Source: Paracoccaceae bacterium
GTDB lineage: Bacteria; Pseudomonadota; Alphaproteobacteria; Rhodobacterales; Rhodobacteraceae
Assembly (NCBI GenBank): GCA_003511785.1
Contig: DOIS01000231.1
Span: 1 to 18,612, forward strand
Direction: 5' to 3'
Length of the DNA: 18,612 nucleotides
Shown: piece by piece, positions 1-7,188 of the stretch
Layout: each line of letters begins with the position of its first letter
Position numbering within the stretch: position 1 is the stretch's first letter
The notes under the pieces: generated by a model
Told to the model about the DNA's origin: nothing
The model's database searches: none
The model's input: only the letters and a program-made list of their open reading frames with translations
Position numbers and translations under genes: made by a program

Positions 1-1304
1 GCAATGTCTGCCGCTGGATGGCGGAACAGGCCGAGGAACTGGGCGTCGAGATCTTCCCCGGCATGGCTTGCTCGGAGCTGGTCTATGGCGACAATGGCGA
101 GGTCAAGGGTGTCGTGGCCGGTGTGTTCGGACTGGAGCCCGACGGGTCCTATGGCCCCAACACCGAGCCGGGTATGGAATTGCACGGCAAATACGTCTTC
201 CTGTCGGAAGGGGTGCGCGGGTCGCTGTCCAAGGAAGTGATCGCGAAATACGATCTGTCAGCCGGGAAAGAGCCGCAGAAATACGGCATCGGTATGAAGG
301 AAATCTGGGAGATCGACCCCGCCAAGCACAAGGAAGGCAGCGTCACCCACACGATGGGCTGGCCGCTGGGCAAGAACGCGGGCGGCGGGTCGTTCATCTA
401 TCATCTGGAGAACAACCAGGTCTATATGGGCTTCGTGGTGCACCTGAACTACGAGAACCCGCATATCTATCCCTACATGGAGTTCCAGCGGTTCAAGCAT
501 CACCCGATGGTGGCCGAGCTGCTCAAGGGCGGCAAGCGCGTGGCCTACGGTGCGCGGGCGATCAGCGAAGGCGGGTATCAGTCCATGCCCAAGATGGTGG
601 CGCCGGGCGTGGCGCTGCTGGGCTGTTCGGTGGGCATGGTCAACGTGCCGCGCATCAAGGGCAATCACAACGCCATGCTCTCGGGCAAGGCCGCGGCCGA
701 GGCCGCCTATGAGGCGATCAAGGCCGGGCGCAGCGCCGACGAGCTGACCGACTACGAGACCGAGGTGCGCACCGGCGCGATCGGCCGTGACCTCAAGAAG
801 GTGCGCAACGTCAAGCCGATCTGGTCAAAGATGGGCCTGGGCGCGTCCTTGGCGCTGGGCGGGCTGGACATGTGGACCAACACGCTGGGCTTCTCGCTCT
901 TCGGCACGATGAAGCACGGCAAGTCCGACGCCGAAGCGACAAAATCCGCCGAGGGGTTCAAGCCGATCGACTATCCCAAACCCGACGGCAAGCTCAGCTT
1001 CGACCGGCTGACCAATGTCAGCTTCTCGATGACCAACCACGAAGAGCAGCAGCCCTGCCACCTTCAACTCAAGGACCCGGCGGTGCCGATCAAGGTCAAC
1101 CTGCCCAAATACGACGAGCCGGCGCAGCGCTATTGCCCCGCCGGGGTCTACGAGGTGGTGCGCGAGAAAGGCGAGGAGCCGCGCTTCGTCATCAACTTCC
1201 AGAACTGCGTTCACTGCAAGACCTGCGACATCAAGGACCCCAGCCAGAACATCAACTGGGTGCCGCCGCAGGGCGGGGACGGGCCGAACTATCCCAACAT
1301 GTAA
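1..1304 (+). CDS. Electron transfer flavoprotein-ubiquinone oxidoreductase (ETF-QO), 5' end cut by window
   Basis: Inner-membrane iron-sulfur flavoprotein that takes electrons from reduced electron transfer flavoprotein (fed by acyl-CoA and amino acid dehydrogenases) and passes them to ubiquinone. The reading frame is open from base 3 (codons for N-V-C-R-W precede the first Met at 18), so the Met at 18 is internal and the N-terminal FAD-binding part lies outside the window. About 433 residues are visible; the family is usually about 550. The C-terminal 4Fe-4S domain is complete: one Cys in R-Y-C-P-A-G-V-Y and three in N-C-V-H-C-K-T-C-D, followed by the family ending N-W-V-P-P-Q-G-G-D-G-P. The central region Y-E-N-P-H-I-Y-P-Y-M-E-F-Q is also typical. 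It ends in TAA. The next gene starts 113 bases later. Confidence 0.96.
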   Translation, partial: NVCRWMAEQAEELGVEIFPGMACSELVYGDNGEVKGVVAGVFGLEPDGSYGPNTEPGMELHGKYVFLSEGVRGSLSKEVIAKYDLSAGKEPQKYGIGMKEIWEIDPAKHKEGSVTHTMGWPLGKNAGGGSFIYHLENNQVYMGFVVHLNYENPHIYPYMEFQRFKHHPMVAELLKGGKRVAYGARAISEGGYQSMPKMVAPGVALLGCSVGMVNVPRIKGNHNAMLSGKAAAEAAYEAIKAGRSADELTDYETEVRTGAIGRDLKKVRNVKPIWSKMGLGASLALGGLDMWTNTLGFSLFGTMKHGKSDAEATKSAEGFKPIDYPKPDGKLSFDRLTNVSFSMTNHEEQQPCHLQLKDPAVPIKVNLPKYDEPAQRYCPAGVYEVVREKGEEPRFVINFQNCVHCKTCDIKDPSQNINWVPPQGGDGPNYPNM

Positions 1305-1311
1305 TCACATG

Positions 1312-1344
1312 CGCGTGGGGCGGCGGGGGTTGGCTTGCCCCGCG
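1312..1344 (+). terminator. Possible hairpin after ETF-QO
   Basis: CGCG(T)GGGGC at 1312-1321 can pair with GCCCCGCG at 1337-1344 across a 15-base G-rich loop, with one bulged T. There is no T-run after it, so if it ends transcription it would do so weakly or with Rho. The rest of the 1305-1417 gap is GC-rich, and I see no convincing promoter in it. Confidence 0.3.
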
Positions 1345-1417
1345 TTCCGTCCCCCCATTGCACCGCCGCGGCGAACCGCCTAGCCTGTCGCGCAACCCGG
1401 TTCGCGAGGCAGGAAGA

Positions 1418-3139
1418 GTGGGCATCACAGGATTCAGACCGGCGGCTTTGGCCGCCACCCTTGCAGGGTTCGCCGCGCTGGCGGCGCCGGCCCTGGCCGA
1501 TCTCAAGCCCGGGGCCTACCTGGCCGGGCGGCAGGCGGTTCTCGACAACGATTTCGACCAGGCCGCGCGCTATTACAGCCGCGCGCTCCAGGGCGACCCG
1601 CAGAACGGGCGCCTGATGGAGGGGGTGGCGGGCTCGCAGCTCTCGCTGGGCCGGCTTGACGCGGCCCTGCCGCCCGCCCGCGCCATCGAGGAGCTGGGCC
1701 TGCGCAGTCAGATCGCGCATATGATCGTCGCGCTCGACCTCATGGTGCGCGAGGACTACGAGGCGCTGCTGGAACGCGACCCGGAGCAGGTCGGCATCGG
1801 ACAACTCGCTGACGGGCTGATCGCCGCCTGGGCGCATATGGGCGCGGGGTCGGTCGCGCGCGGGCTCGAACAGTTCGACGCGGTGGCCGGCCAGCCCGGG
1901 CTGCGCGGCTTCGCGCGCTATCACAAGGCGATGGCGCTGGCGATGGTGGGCGATTTCGAGGGCGCCGAGGCGATCTTTGCCGACCTGGCCGAGGGCGCCG
2001 TGATGCGCGCGCGCCGCGGCGTGCTGGCCCATGCCGAGGTGCTGTCGCAATTGGGCCGCAACGAGGACGCGTTGCGGATGCTGGTCGAGACCTTCGGCGC
2101 CGGTTTCGATCCCGGTCTGACCGACGTGGTCGATCGGCTCGCGGCGGGCGAGACGCTGCCCTTCAGCCATGTGCGCTCGGTCCAGGACGGCCTGGCCGAG
2201 GTGTTCTTCACCATCGCCTCGGTGCTCAACGGCGAGGCGGCGGATGATTACGCGCTGTTCTATGCCCGCGCGGCCAGCATCCTGCGCCCCGATCACGTCG
2301 ATGCGATCCTGCTCTCGGCGCGGCTGCTGGACTCGCTGGGTCAGTTCGACCTGGCGGTGAAGACCTACAAGCAGGTGCCGGCGGACAGCGCCGACGCCCA
2401 CGCCGCCGAGCTGGGCCGGGCCGAGGCGCTGCGCAACGCGGGCAAGCCGGACGCGGCCATCGAGGTGTTGGAGCAACTCGCGCAGGACCAGCCGACCCTG
2501 CCCATGGTGCATACCGCGCTGGGCGACCTGCTGCGTCAGCAGGAGGATTACGCCGAGGCCGTCTCGGCCTATGACCGCGCGCTGGAGTACAGCGAGGAGG
2601 ACGTGGCCTCGCGTTGGTTCCTGCTCTATGCCCGGGGCATCAGCCACGAGCGCCAGGACAACTGGCCCCAGGCCGAGGCCGATTTCCGCGCGGCGCTGGA
2701 ATTGCGCCCGGACCAGCCGCAGGTATTGAATTATCTCGGCTATTCGCTTGTGGAAAAGCAGATAAAGCTCGACGAGGCGCTCGAGATGATCGAGCGCGCC
2801 GTGGCCGCCCGGCCCGACTCGGGGTACATCGTCGACAGCCTGGGCTGGGTCCTCTACCGGCTGGGCCGCTATGACGAGGCGGTGGGCCACATGGAAAAGG
2901 CGGTCGAGCTGATGCCCGTGGACCCGGTGGTCAACGACCATCTGGGCGATGTCTATTGGGCCGTGGGCCGCATCCGCGAGGCCGAGTTCCAGTGGAAGCG
3001 CGCGCTCAGCTTCATCGAGCCCGGCGACAGCGACAACGAGGCCGACCCCGACCGCATTCGCCGCAAGCTCGAGGTCGGGCTGGACGCGGTGTTGGCCGAG
3101 GAGGGGGCGCCGCCGTTGAAGGTGGCCAATGGCCACTGA
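1418..3139 (+). CDS. Exported tetratricopeptide-repeat protein
   Basis: A 573-residue protein, probably periplasmic or outer-membrane associated, made of TPR helices. The frame stays open far upstream into ETF-QO, but GTG at 1418 is the best start: it sits behind AGGAAGA (1411-1417, tight spacing) and directly gives a signal peptide (hydrophobic A/L-rich stretch ending A-A-P-A-L-A-D, about residue 28). TPR-like units are clear in the middle and C-terminal half, for example A-L-G-D-L-L-R-Q-Q-E-D-Y-A-E-A-V, N-Y-L-G-Y-S-L-V-E-K and D-S-L-G-W-V-L-Y-R-L-G-R-Y-D-E-A-V. The stop overlaps the ispE start by 11 bases, so the two are likely co-translated. TPR proteins of this kind serve as scaffolds; the partner cannot be told from sequence. 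Confidence 0.9.
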   Translation: MGITGFRPAALAATLAGFAALAAPALADLKPGAYLAGRQAVLDNDFDQAARYYSRALQGDPQNGRLMEGVAGSQLSLGRLDAALPPARAIEELGLRSQIAHMIVALDLMVREDYEALLERDPEQVGIGQLADGLIAAWAHMGAGSVARGLEQFDAVAGQPGLRGFARYHKAMALAMVGDFEGAEAIFADLAEGAVMRARRGVLAHAEVLSQLGRNEDALRMLVETFGAGFDPGLTDVVDRLAAGETLPFSHVRSVQDGLAEVFFTIASVLNGEAADDYALFYARAASILRPDHVDAILLSARLLDSLGQFDLAVKTYKQVPADSADAHAAELGRAEALRNAGKPDAAIEVLEQLAQDQPTLPMVHTALGDLLRQQEDYAEAVSAYDRALEYSEEDVASRWFLLYARGISHERQDNWPQAEADFRAALELRPDQPQVLNYLGYSLVEKQIKLDEALEMIERAVAARPDSGYIVDSLGWVLYRLGRYDEAVGHMEKAVELMPVDPVVNDHLGDVYWAVGRIREAEFQWKRALSFIEPGDSDNEADPDRIRRKLEVGLDAVLAEEGAPPLKVANGH

Positions 3140-3959
3140 GGGCTTTGCCCCGGCCAAGATCAACCTGACCCTGCACGTGACCGGCCAGCGCCCGGACGGC
3201 TATCACCTGCTCGATTCGCTGGTGGTCTTCGCGGAGGTGGGCGACAGCGTCGCGGCCGCGCCGGCGGAGGAACTGAGCCTGGCGCTCGACGGGCCGGAGG
3301 CGGGCGGGCTCGCGGCGGAGGGCGACAACCTCGTGCTGCGCGCCGCGCGCCTGCTCGACCCGCAAGGCACTGCGGCGCTCACCCTGACCAAGCGCCTGCC
3401 CGTGGCGTCGGGCATCGGCGGCGGCTCGGCCGACGCGGCGGCGGCCTTGCGGGTGCTCGCGGCGCTCTGGGACCGCCCGTTGCCAAGCCCCGAGGCGGTG
3501 CTCTCGCTGGGCGCCGATGTGCCGGTCTGCCTGGCCGTGCGCCCCTGCCGCATGTCGGGCGTGGGCGAGACGCTCGCCGCCCTTCCGCCCCTGCCGCCGC
3601 TGGACATCCTGCTGGTCAATCCGCGCCTGGCAGTCTCCACGCCCGAGGTTTTTGCCCGGCTGGCGCGCAAGGACAACCCGCCGATGCCGGCCCGCCTGCC
3701 GGATTGGCCCGACGCGGCCAGCTTCGCCGCCTGGCTCCAGACCCAGCGCAACGACCTGGCCGCGCCCGCCCGCGCGCTCTGCCCCGAGATCGGCGCGGTG
3801 CTGGCCGCTCTGGAGGCCCTCGCGCCGCTGCACGCGGGCATGTCGGGCTCGGGCGCCACCTGCTATGCGCTGTTTCCCCCCGGCGCCGCGGCCCCCGCCG
3901 CCGTGCGCCTGCGGGGCGCCCATCCCGCATGGTGGGTCGCACACGGCCCGGTGCTCTGA
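3129..3959 (+). CDS. ispE: 4-diphosphocytidyl-2-C-methyl-D-erythritol kinase
   Basis: GHMP-family kinase of the non-mevalonate (MEP) isoprenoid pathway: phosphorylates the 2-hydroxyl of CDP-methylerythritol with ATP, in the cytosol. The 276 residues match the normal family length. Motifs seen: P-A-K-I-N-L at 8-13 with the catalytic Lys10, D-G-Y-H-L-L at 23-28, the glycine-rich ATP loop G-I-G-G-G-S-A-D-A-A at 95-104, G-A-D-V-P with the catalytic Asp130, and the C-terminal M-S-G-S-G-A-T-C-Y GHMP motif. The ATG at 3129 lies inside the end of the TPR gene in another frame. Its product pathway feeds the polyprenyl synthase encoded convergently at 4030-5028, though the two are not in one operon. 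Confidence 0.97.
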   Translation: MATEGFAPAKINLTLHVTGQRPDGYHLLDSLVVFAEVGDSVAAAPAEELSLALDGPEAGGLAAEGDNLVLRAARLLDPQGTAALTLTKRLPVASGIGGGSADAAAALRVLAALWDRPLPSPEAVLSLGADVPVCLAVRPCRMSGVGETLAALPPLPPLDILLVNPRLAVSTPEVFARLARKDNPPMPARLPDWPDAASFAAWLQTQRNDLAAPARALCPEIGAVLAALEALAPLHAGMSGSGATCYALFPPGAAAPAAVRLRGAHPAWWVAHGPVL

Positions 3960-3971
3960 GCCGTCCTCCTG

Positions 3972-3999
3972 CTTCTTTCTGGTCCGTAAATACCCCGGC
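3972..3999 (+). repeat. 28-base operon-end element, copy 1
   Basis: Begins CTTCTTTC and ends near TACCC, just after the ispE stop in the 70-base convergent gap to the polyprenyl synthase gene. A second copy lies at 17396-17423, also just after a + strand operon-end gene, matching at 19 of 28 positions including the first eight. Function is not known to me; it may be a 3' UTR or terminator part. Confidence 0.5.
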
Positions 4000-4029
4000 C
4001 CGATGCCAGCCAGGGGCGGTGCGCGCGGA

Positions 4030-5028
4030 TCAGCTCAGCCGCGCCACCACGTAGCCCGCGAGATCGCTCAGCATGTCGCGGAGCGGGTCGTCGGGCAGCG
4101 CCCCCAGCGCCTGTTGCGCGCGCGCGGCCCAGCCGTCCGCGTCGGCGCGGGTGGCCTCCAGCGTGCCGTGCTTGCGCATCAGCCCCAGCGCATGGTCGAG
4201 GTCGCCGTCTACCTGGCGGCCCTTCTCGATGGTGCGCTGCCAGAAGGCGCGCTCCTCGGCATCGGCCAGCGCCACCGCCTTGATGGCCGGGAGGGTCAGC
4301 TTGCGTTCGCGGAAATCGTCGCCAAGGTTCTTGCCCGTGGCTGCCGTGTCGCCCTGGTAGTCCAGCAGGTCGTCGGCGATCTGGAAGGCGATCCCCAGCG
4401 CGTCGCCATAGTCGAACAGCGCCTGAACCCGGTCCTCGGGCGCGCCCGAGATCACGCCGCCCACCTGGCAGGCGGCCGAGAACAGCGCCGCGGTCTTGCC
4501 GCGCACGACCTTGAGATAGACGCTTTCATCGGTGCGCAGGTCCTGCGCCGCGCTCAGTTGCAGAACCTCGCCCTCGGCGATGGTGGCCGAAGCATTGGCC
4601 AGGATGTCCAGCACCCGCAGCGAGCCGGTCTCGACCATCAGCTGGAAGCTGCGCGAGAACAGGTAGTCGCCCACCAGCACGCTCGACTGGTTGTCCCACA
4701 GCAGGTTCGCAGTGGGCCGCCCGCGCCGCTGGGCGCTTTCGTCCACCACGTCGTCATGCAACAGCGTCGCGGTGTGGATGAACTCCACCGTGGCGGCCAG
4801 CTTGACCGCGTCCGGCCCCTCGTAGCCGCAAAGCTTTGCCGCCGCCAGCGTCAGCATGGGCCGCAGCCGCTTACCTCCGGCCTCGACCAGGTGCGCGGTC
4901 ACTTCGGGGATGCGGGGGGCGTGTTCCGAGGCCATGCGCGCACGGATCAGCGCGTTGACCGCTGCCATATCGTCCGCAAGGACCGCCGCGAGGCGGTCAT
5001 GGGGTTTTGCAACACTGCTGGCGTCCAT
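4030..5028 (-). CDS. Long-chain trans-polyprenyl diphosphate synthase (octaprenyl/decaprenyl type)
   Basis: Condenses isopentenyl diphosphate units onto an allylic primer to make the side chain of ubiquinone; cytosolic, Mg-dependent. The 332 residues show G-G-K-R-L-R-P at 51-57, the first Asp-rich motif D-D-V-V-D at 92-96 and the second D-D-L-L-D at 219-223, with R-R-G-R-P-T after the first. The residue five before the first motif is a small Ala (87), which in this family goes with long products. Relatives in this bacterial group make the C50 chain of Q10, so decaprenyl synthase is most likely, but chain length cannot be fixed from sequence. ATG at 5028 has a purine-rich stretch (AGGAG, then GAGGGG) upstream. 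The start faces the DUF2007 gene across 63 bases. Confidence 0.95.
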   Translation of the reverse strand: MDASSVAKPHDRLAAVLADDMAAVNALIRARMASEHAPRIPEVTAHLVEAGGKRLRPMLTLAAAKLCGYEGPDAVKLAATVEFIHTATLLHDDVVDESAQRRGRPTANLLWDNQSSVLVGDYLFSRSFQLMVETGSLRVLDILANASATIAEGEVLQLSAAQDLRTDESVYLKVVRGKTAALFSAACQVGGVISGAPEDRVQALFDYGDALGIAFQIADDLLDYQGDTAATGKNLGDDFRERKLTLPAIKAVALADAEERAFWQRTIEKGRQVDGDLDHALGLMRKHGTLEATRADADGWAARAQQALGALPDDPLRDMLSDLAGYVVARLS

Positions 5029-5091
5029 CCGCGCCCCTCGCTCCTGCTGTCAGGCTCGACAAGCCGGGGGGTTTGTCCTTACATCCGCCCC

Positions 5092-5307
5092 ATGAGGGAA
5101 CTTCTGCGCAGCACCGACCCGACCGTCATGGCTTTTGCCTCGGCCCTTCTCGAGGGCGAGGATATAGACTGCTTTCAGATGGACGTAAACATGAGCATCC
5201 TCGAAGGCGGCATCGGGGTTTTTCCGCGCCGGATGATGGTGCGTGAGCAGGACTACGAGCGCGCGCTGCGGGTGATGACCGACAACGGCATCGACCTGGG
5301 CCGGTGA
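5092..5307 (+). CDS. DUF2007-family small protein
   Basis: A 71-residue protein (start M-R-E-L-L-R-S-T-D-P). The pattern of an N-terminal Leu/Arg segment, A-S-A-L-L-E-G-E-D-I and a Gly-Ile-Gly stretch followed by a C-terminal helix resembles the DUF2007 'putative signal transducing protein' family, whose function is unresolved. The frame is open far upstream through DNA antisense to the polyprenyl synthase, but ATG 5092 is the natural start because it lies after the divergent gene and gives the family N-terminus. No strong ribosome site is visible. The stop TGA overlaps the GTG start of the methyltransferase by 4 bases, indicating a coupled two-gene operon. Confidence 0.82.
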   Translation: MRELLRSTDPTVMAFASALLEGEDIDCFQMDVNMSILEGGIGVFPRRMMVREQDYERALRVMTDNGIDLGR

Positions 5308-6059
5308 GCGATGATCTGACCTGCGACGGCTTCCTGGGCGGGCGGCTGCGGCTCTGGCAGCCGCGCCGGGGATACCGCGCAGGCGTCGATCCGGTGCTTC
5401 TGGCGGCGGCGGTGCCCGCGCGGGCGGGGCAGTCGGTGCTGGAACTCGGCTGCGGGGCCGGCGCGGCGCTCTTGTGCCTCGGCGCGCGGGTGCCGGGGCT
5501 GGACCTGGCGGGCGTCGAGCTGCAACAGGACTATGCCTGGCTGGCCTGCCGCAACGTCGCCGAAAACGGACAAGAGGTGCAGGTGGTCCGCGCCGACCTG
5601 GCCGCGCTGCCGCCCGCGCTGCGCGGGCGCGGCTTCGACCATGTGATCGCCAATCCGCCCTATTTCCGGGCCGGCGCGCATAGCCCGGCCACCGATCCGG
5701 GACGCGGCACGGCGCTTGGGGGCGAGACGCCGCTGGCGCAGTGGATCGAGACCGCCGCGCGACGGCTGGCGCCCAAGGGATACCTGCACATGATCCAGCG
5801 CGCCGACCGCCTGCCCGAGATGCTGGGCGCCTGCGACGGGCGGTTGGGATCTCTGGAAGTGCTGCCCCTATCTGCGCGGGCGGGGCGGGCGCCCGACCTG
5901 GTGATCCTGCGCGCGCGGAAGGGGGGACGTGCAGGGTTTCGCCTGCACGCGCCGCTGATCCTGCACGCGGGCGCGCGCCACGAGGCGGACGGCGACGATT
6001 ACCGACCCGAGATCGCTGCCGTGCTCCGCGACGCGGCGCCTTTGCCCTGGCCAATCTGA
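5304..6059 (+). CDS. TrmN6-like SAM-dependent methyltransferase (tRNA1(Val) A37 N6 type)
   Basis: A 251-residue class I methyltransferase. The SAM-binding motif V-L-E-L-G-C-G-A-G is at about 45-53 and the N-P-P-Y motif, used by N6-adenine and N5-glutamine methylases, at 117-120. The N-terminal G-G-R-L-R-L-W-Q-P-x-x-G-Y-R-A-G-V-D-P pattern is typical of the YfiC/TrmN6 group that methylates A37 in tRNA1(Val). The start is GTG at 5304, inside the GTGA overlap with the preceding gene. The family is clear; the exact RNA substrate is inferred. The gene ends 102 bases before the DUF465 gene. Confidence 0.87.
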   Translation: MSDDLTCDGFLGGRLRLWQPRRGYRAGVDPVLLAAAVPARAGQSVLELGCGAGAALLCLGARVPGLDLAGVELQQDYAWLACRNVAENGQEVQVVRADLAALPPALRGRGFDHVIANPPYFRAGAHSPATDPGRGTALGGETPLAQWIETAARRLAPKGYLHMIQRADRLPEMLGACDGRLGSLEVLPLSARAGRAPDLVILRARKGGRAGFRLHAPLILHAGARHEADGDDYRPEIAAVLRDAAPLPWPI

Positions 6060-6081
6060 CGGCAAGAAGTCGCGTTTCGGC

Positions 6082-6101
6082 CAATTCGAGATGACGAATT
6101 G
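6082..6101. promoter_or_regulatory. 7-bp inverted repeat in the gap before the DUF465 gene
   Basis: CAATTCG at 6082-6088 and CGAATTG at 6095-6101 form a perfect dyad with a 6-base spacer, in a relatively AT-rich gap. A second dyad, ACAGA at 6105-6109 and TCTGT at 6118-6122, follows at once. With no T-run after either, an operator is more likely than a terminator. I could not fix a promoter here: the best -35-like TTGATG (6099) has no matching -10. Confidence 0.35.
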
Positions 6102-6161
6102 ATGACAGACTCGGCAATCTGTGCTCCACTCGATTTGCGACTGTCTCAAAGGAGGAATGCC

Positions 6162-6326
6162 ATGAGCGTGAGTGCCCATCTCGTCGAACTGAAGAAGAAG
6201 CACGAAAACCTCAGCCACGAAGTGGAGCAGGCCCAGCGACACCCCGGTTCGGACGCGCTGCACCTGTCGGCCCTCAAGAAACAGAAGCTCAAGCTCAAGG
6301 AAGAGATCGAGCGCCTGTCGAGTTAA
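6162..6326 (+). CDS. DUF465 (YdcH-type) small coiled-coil protein
   Basis: A 54-residue, highly charged helical protein with H-L-V-E-L-K-K-K-H near the start and L-K-K-Q-K-L-K-L-K-E-E-I toward the end, the pattern of the DUF465 family found in many proteobacteria with unknown role. The start is well set: AAAGGAGG at 6148-6155 is a near-perfect ribosome site 6 bases before ATG 6162, the strongest in this part of the window and consistent with high expression. Its last 32 bases overlap the 3' end of the convergent exporter gene on the other strand, so the two transcripts are complementary at their ends. Confidence 0.9.
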   Translation: MSVSAHLVELKKKHENLSHEVEQAQRHPGSDALHLSALKKQKLKLKEEIERLSS

Positions 6327-7188
6327 CCCTCATGCTGGCGCGCGCGGCCAGCGCCGCGCCGCCAGTGATCAGAAGCGCGGCCACGGCCAGCGCCCAGGAG
6401 GGCGCGGCCACCCCGGCCCCCACCAGGATCAGCGTCGACAGCAGCGGGGCGGCGTAGGAACTGGTGCCCAGAAGCTGGATGTCTCCGCGTTTCACCCCGA
6501 TGTCCCAGAGAAAGAAGGCCAGCCCCACGGGGCCCAGGCCAAGCCCCAGCACCGCGGCCCAGCCGCGTGCGCCCTGCGGCCAGATCGTCGGTTCGAACGC
6601 GAGATGCAGCGCCCAGGACAGGGCCGCCGAGGCCAGGCAGAACACCGCGACCGTCTGCGTGGGCGCCCCGCCCAACCGGCGCGACAGAACCGAATAGCCC
6701 GACCAGGTCAGCGCGCAGAGGAGCGCCAGCCCGTGGCCCGCGAAATGCTCGGACCGCACGCCGTCCAGGCCGCCGCCGGTGATGAGAAGCCCCGCCCCGG
6801 CAAAGCCCAGCACGGCGCCCGCCAGGTGTCCTGCGCGCACCCGCTCGCCCGGCAACAGCCCCGAGAACAGCACGATCAGCAGCGGCCAGAGATAGGCGAT
6901 CAACCCGGCCTCGGCCGGGGGTGCGGCGCGCAGCGCCGCGAAATAGAGCGCGTGATAGCCGAACAGCCCGGCGGTGCCGAAGGCATAGACCCGCAGCGGC
7001 ACCCGCAGGAGCGGCGCCACCCCGCCCGAAACCGCGATCCATGCCAGCCCCGCCGCCCCCGCGATGGTGAAACAGATCGCGTTGAGCAGCAGCGGCGGGG
7101 TGGGTGCCGCGCCCACGGTCAGCAGCGCCAACAGCGCCCAGAGCAGCACGGCGACGAACCCGATGGCGGTGGCGCGGCCACGGCTCAC
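6295..7188 (-). CDS. DMT-superfamily (EamA) transporter, possible amino acid exporter
   Basis: A 297-residue integral membrane protein with about ten hydrophobic segments in two EamA halves. The first half carries A-E-A-G-L-I-A-Y-L-W-P-L-L-I-V-L-F-S, the second Y-S-V-L-S-R-R-L-G-G and G-P-V-G-L-A-F-F-L-W-D-I-G-V-K-R. The Y-L-W-P and F-L-W-D-x-G-x-K-R-G motifs resemble the YddG branch, known for aromatic amino acid export, so efflux of an amino acid or similar metabolite is likely; the substrate is inferred. The GTG start at 7188 overlaps the TGA of the upstream LysR gene, so both sit in one operon and the regulator probably controls the exporter too. The 3' end overlaps the DUF465 gene by 32 bases. 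Confidence 0.88.
   Translation of the reverse strand: MSRGRATAIGFVAVLLWALLALLTVGAAPTPPLLLNAICFTIAGAAGLAWIAVSGGVAPLLRVPLRVYAFGTAGLFGYHALYFAALRAAPPAEAGLIAYLWPLLIVLFSGLLPGERVRAGHLAGAVLGFAGAGLLITGGGLDGVRSEHFAGHGLALLCALTWSGYSVLSRRLGGAPTQTVAVFCLASAALSWALHLAFEPTIWPQGARGWAAVLGLGLGPVGLAFFLWDIGVKRGDIQLLGTSSYAAPLLSTLILVGAGVAAPSWALAVAALLITGGAALAARASMRVNSTGARSLP

Noticed and set aside
1289..3163. A 624-codon - strand frame opposite the TPR gene
   Set aside because: Composition (His, Arg, Gln, Val rich) is the mirror of a GC-rich gene; the + strand TPR protein has a signal peptide and repeats.
3517..5091. Long + strand frame leading into the DUF2007 gene, opposite the polyprenyl synthase
   Set aside because: Only the part from 5092 resembles a protein family; the rest is antisense to the polyprenyl synthase and out of frame with ispE.
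6472..6530. A third copy of the CTTCTTTC operon-end element on the - strand
   Set aside because: The match (CCTTCTTTCTCTGG) lies in the exporter coding sequence, where it encodes the conserved F-F-L-W-D, and lacks the rest of the element.
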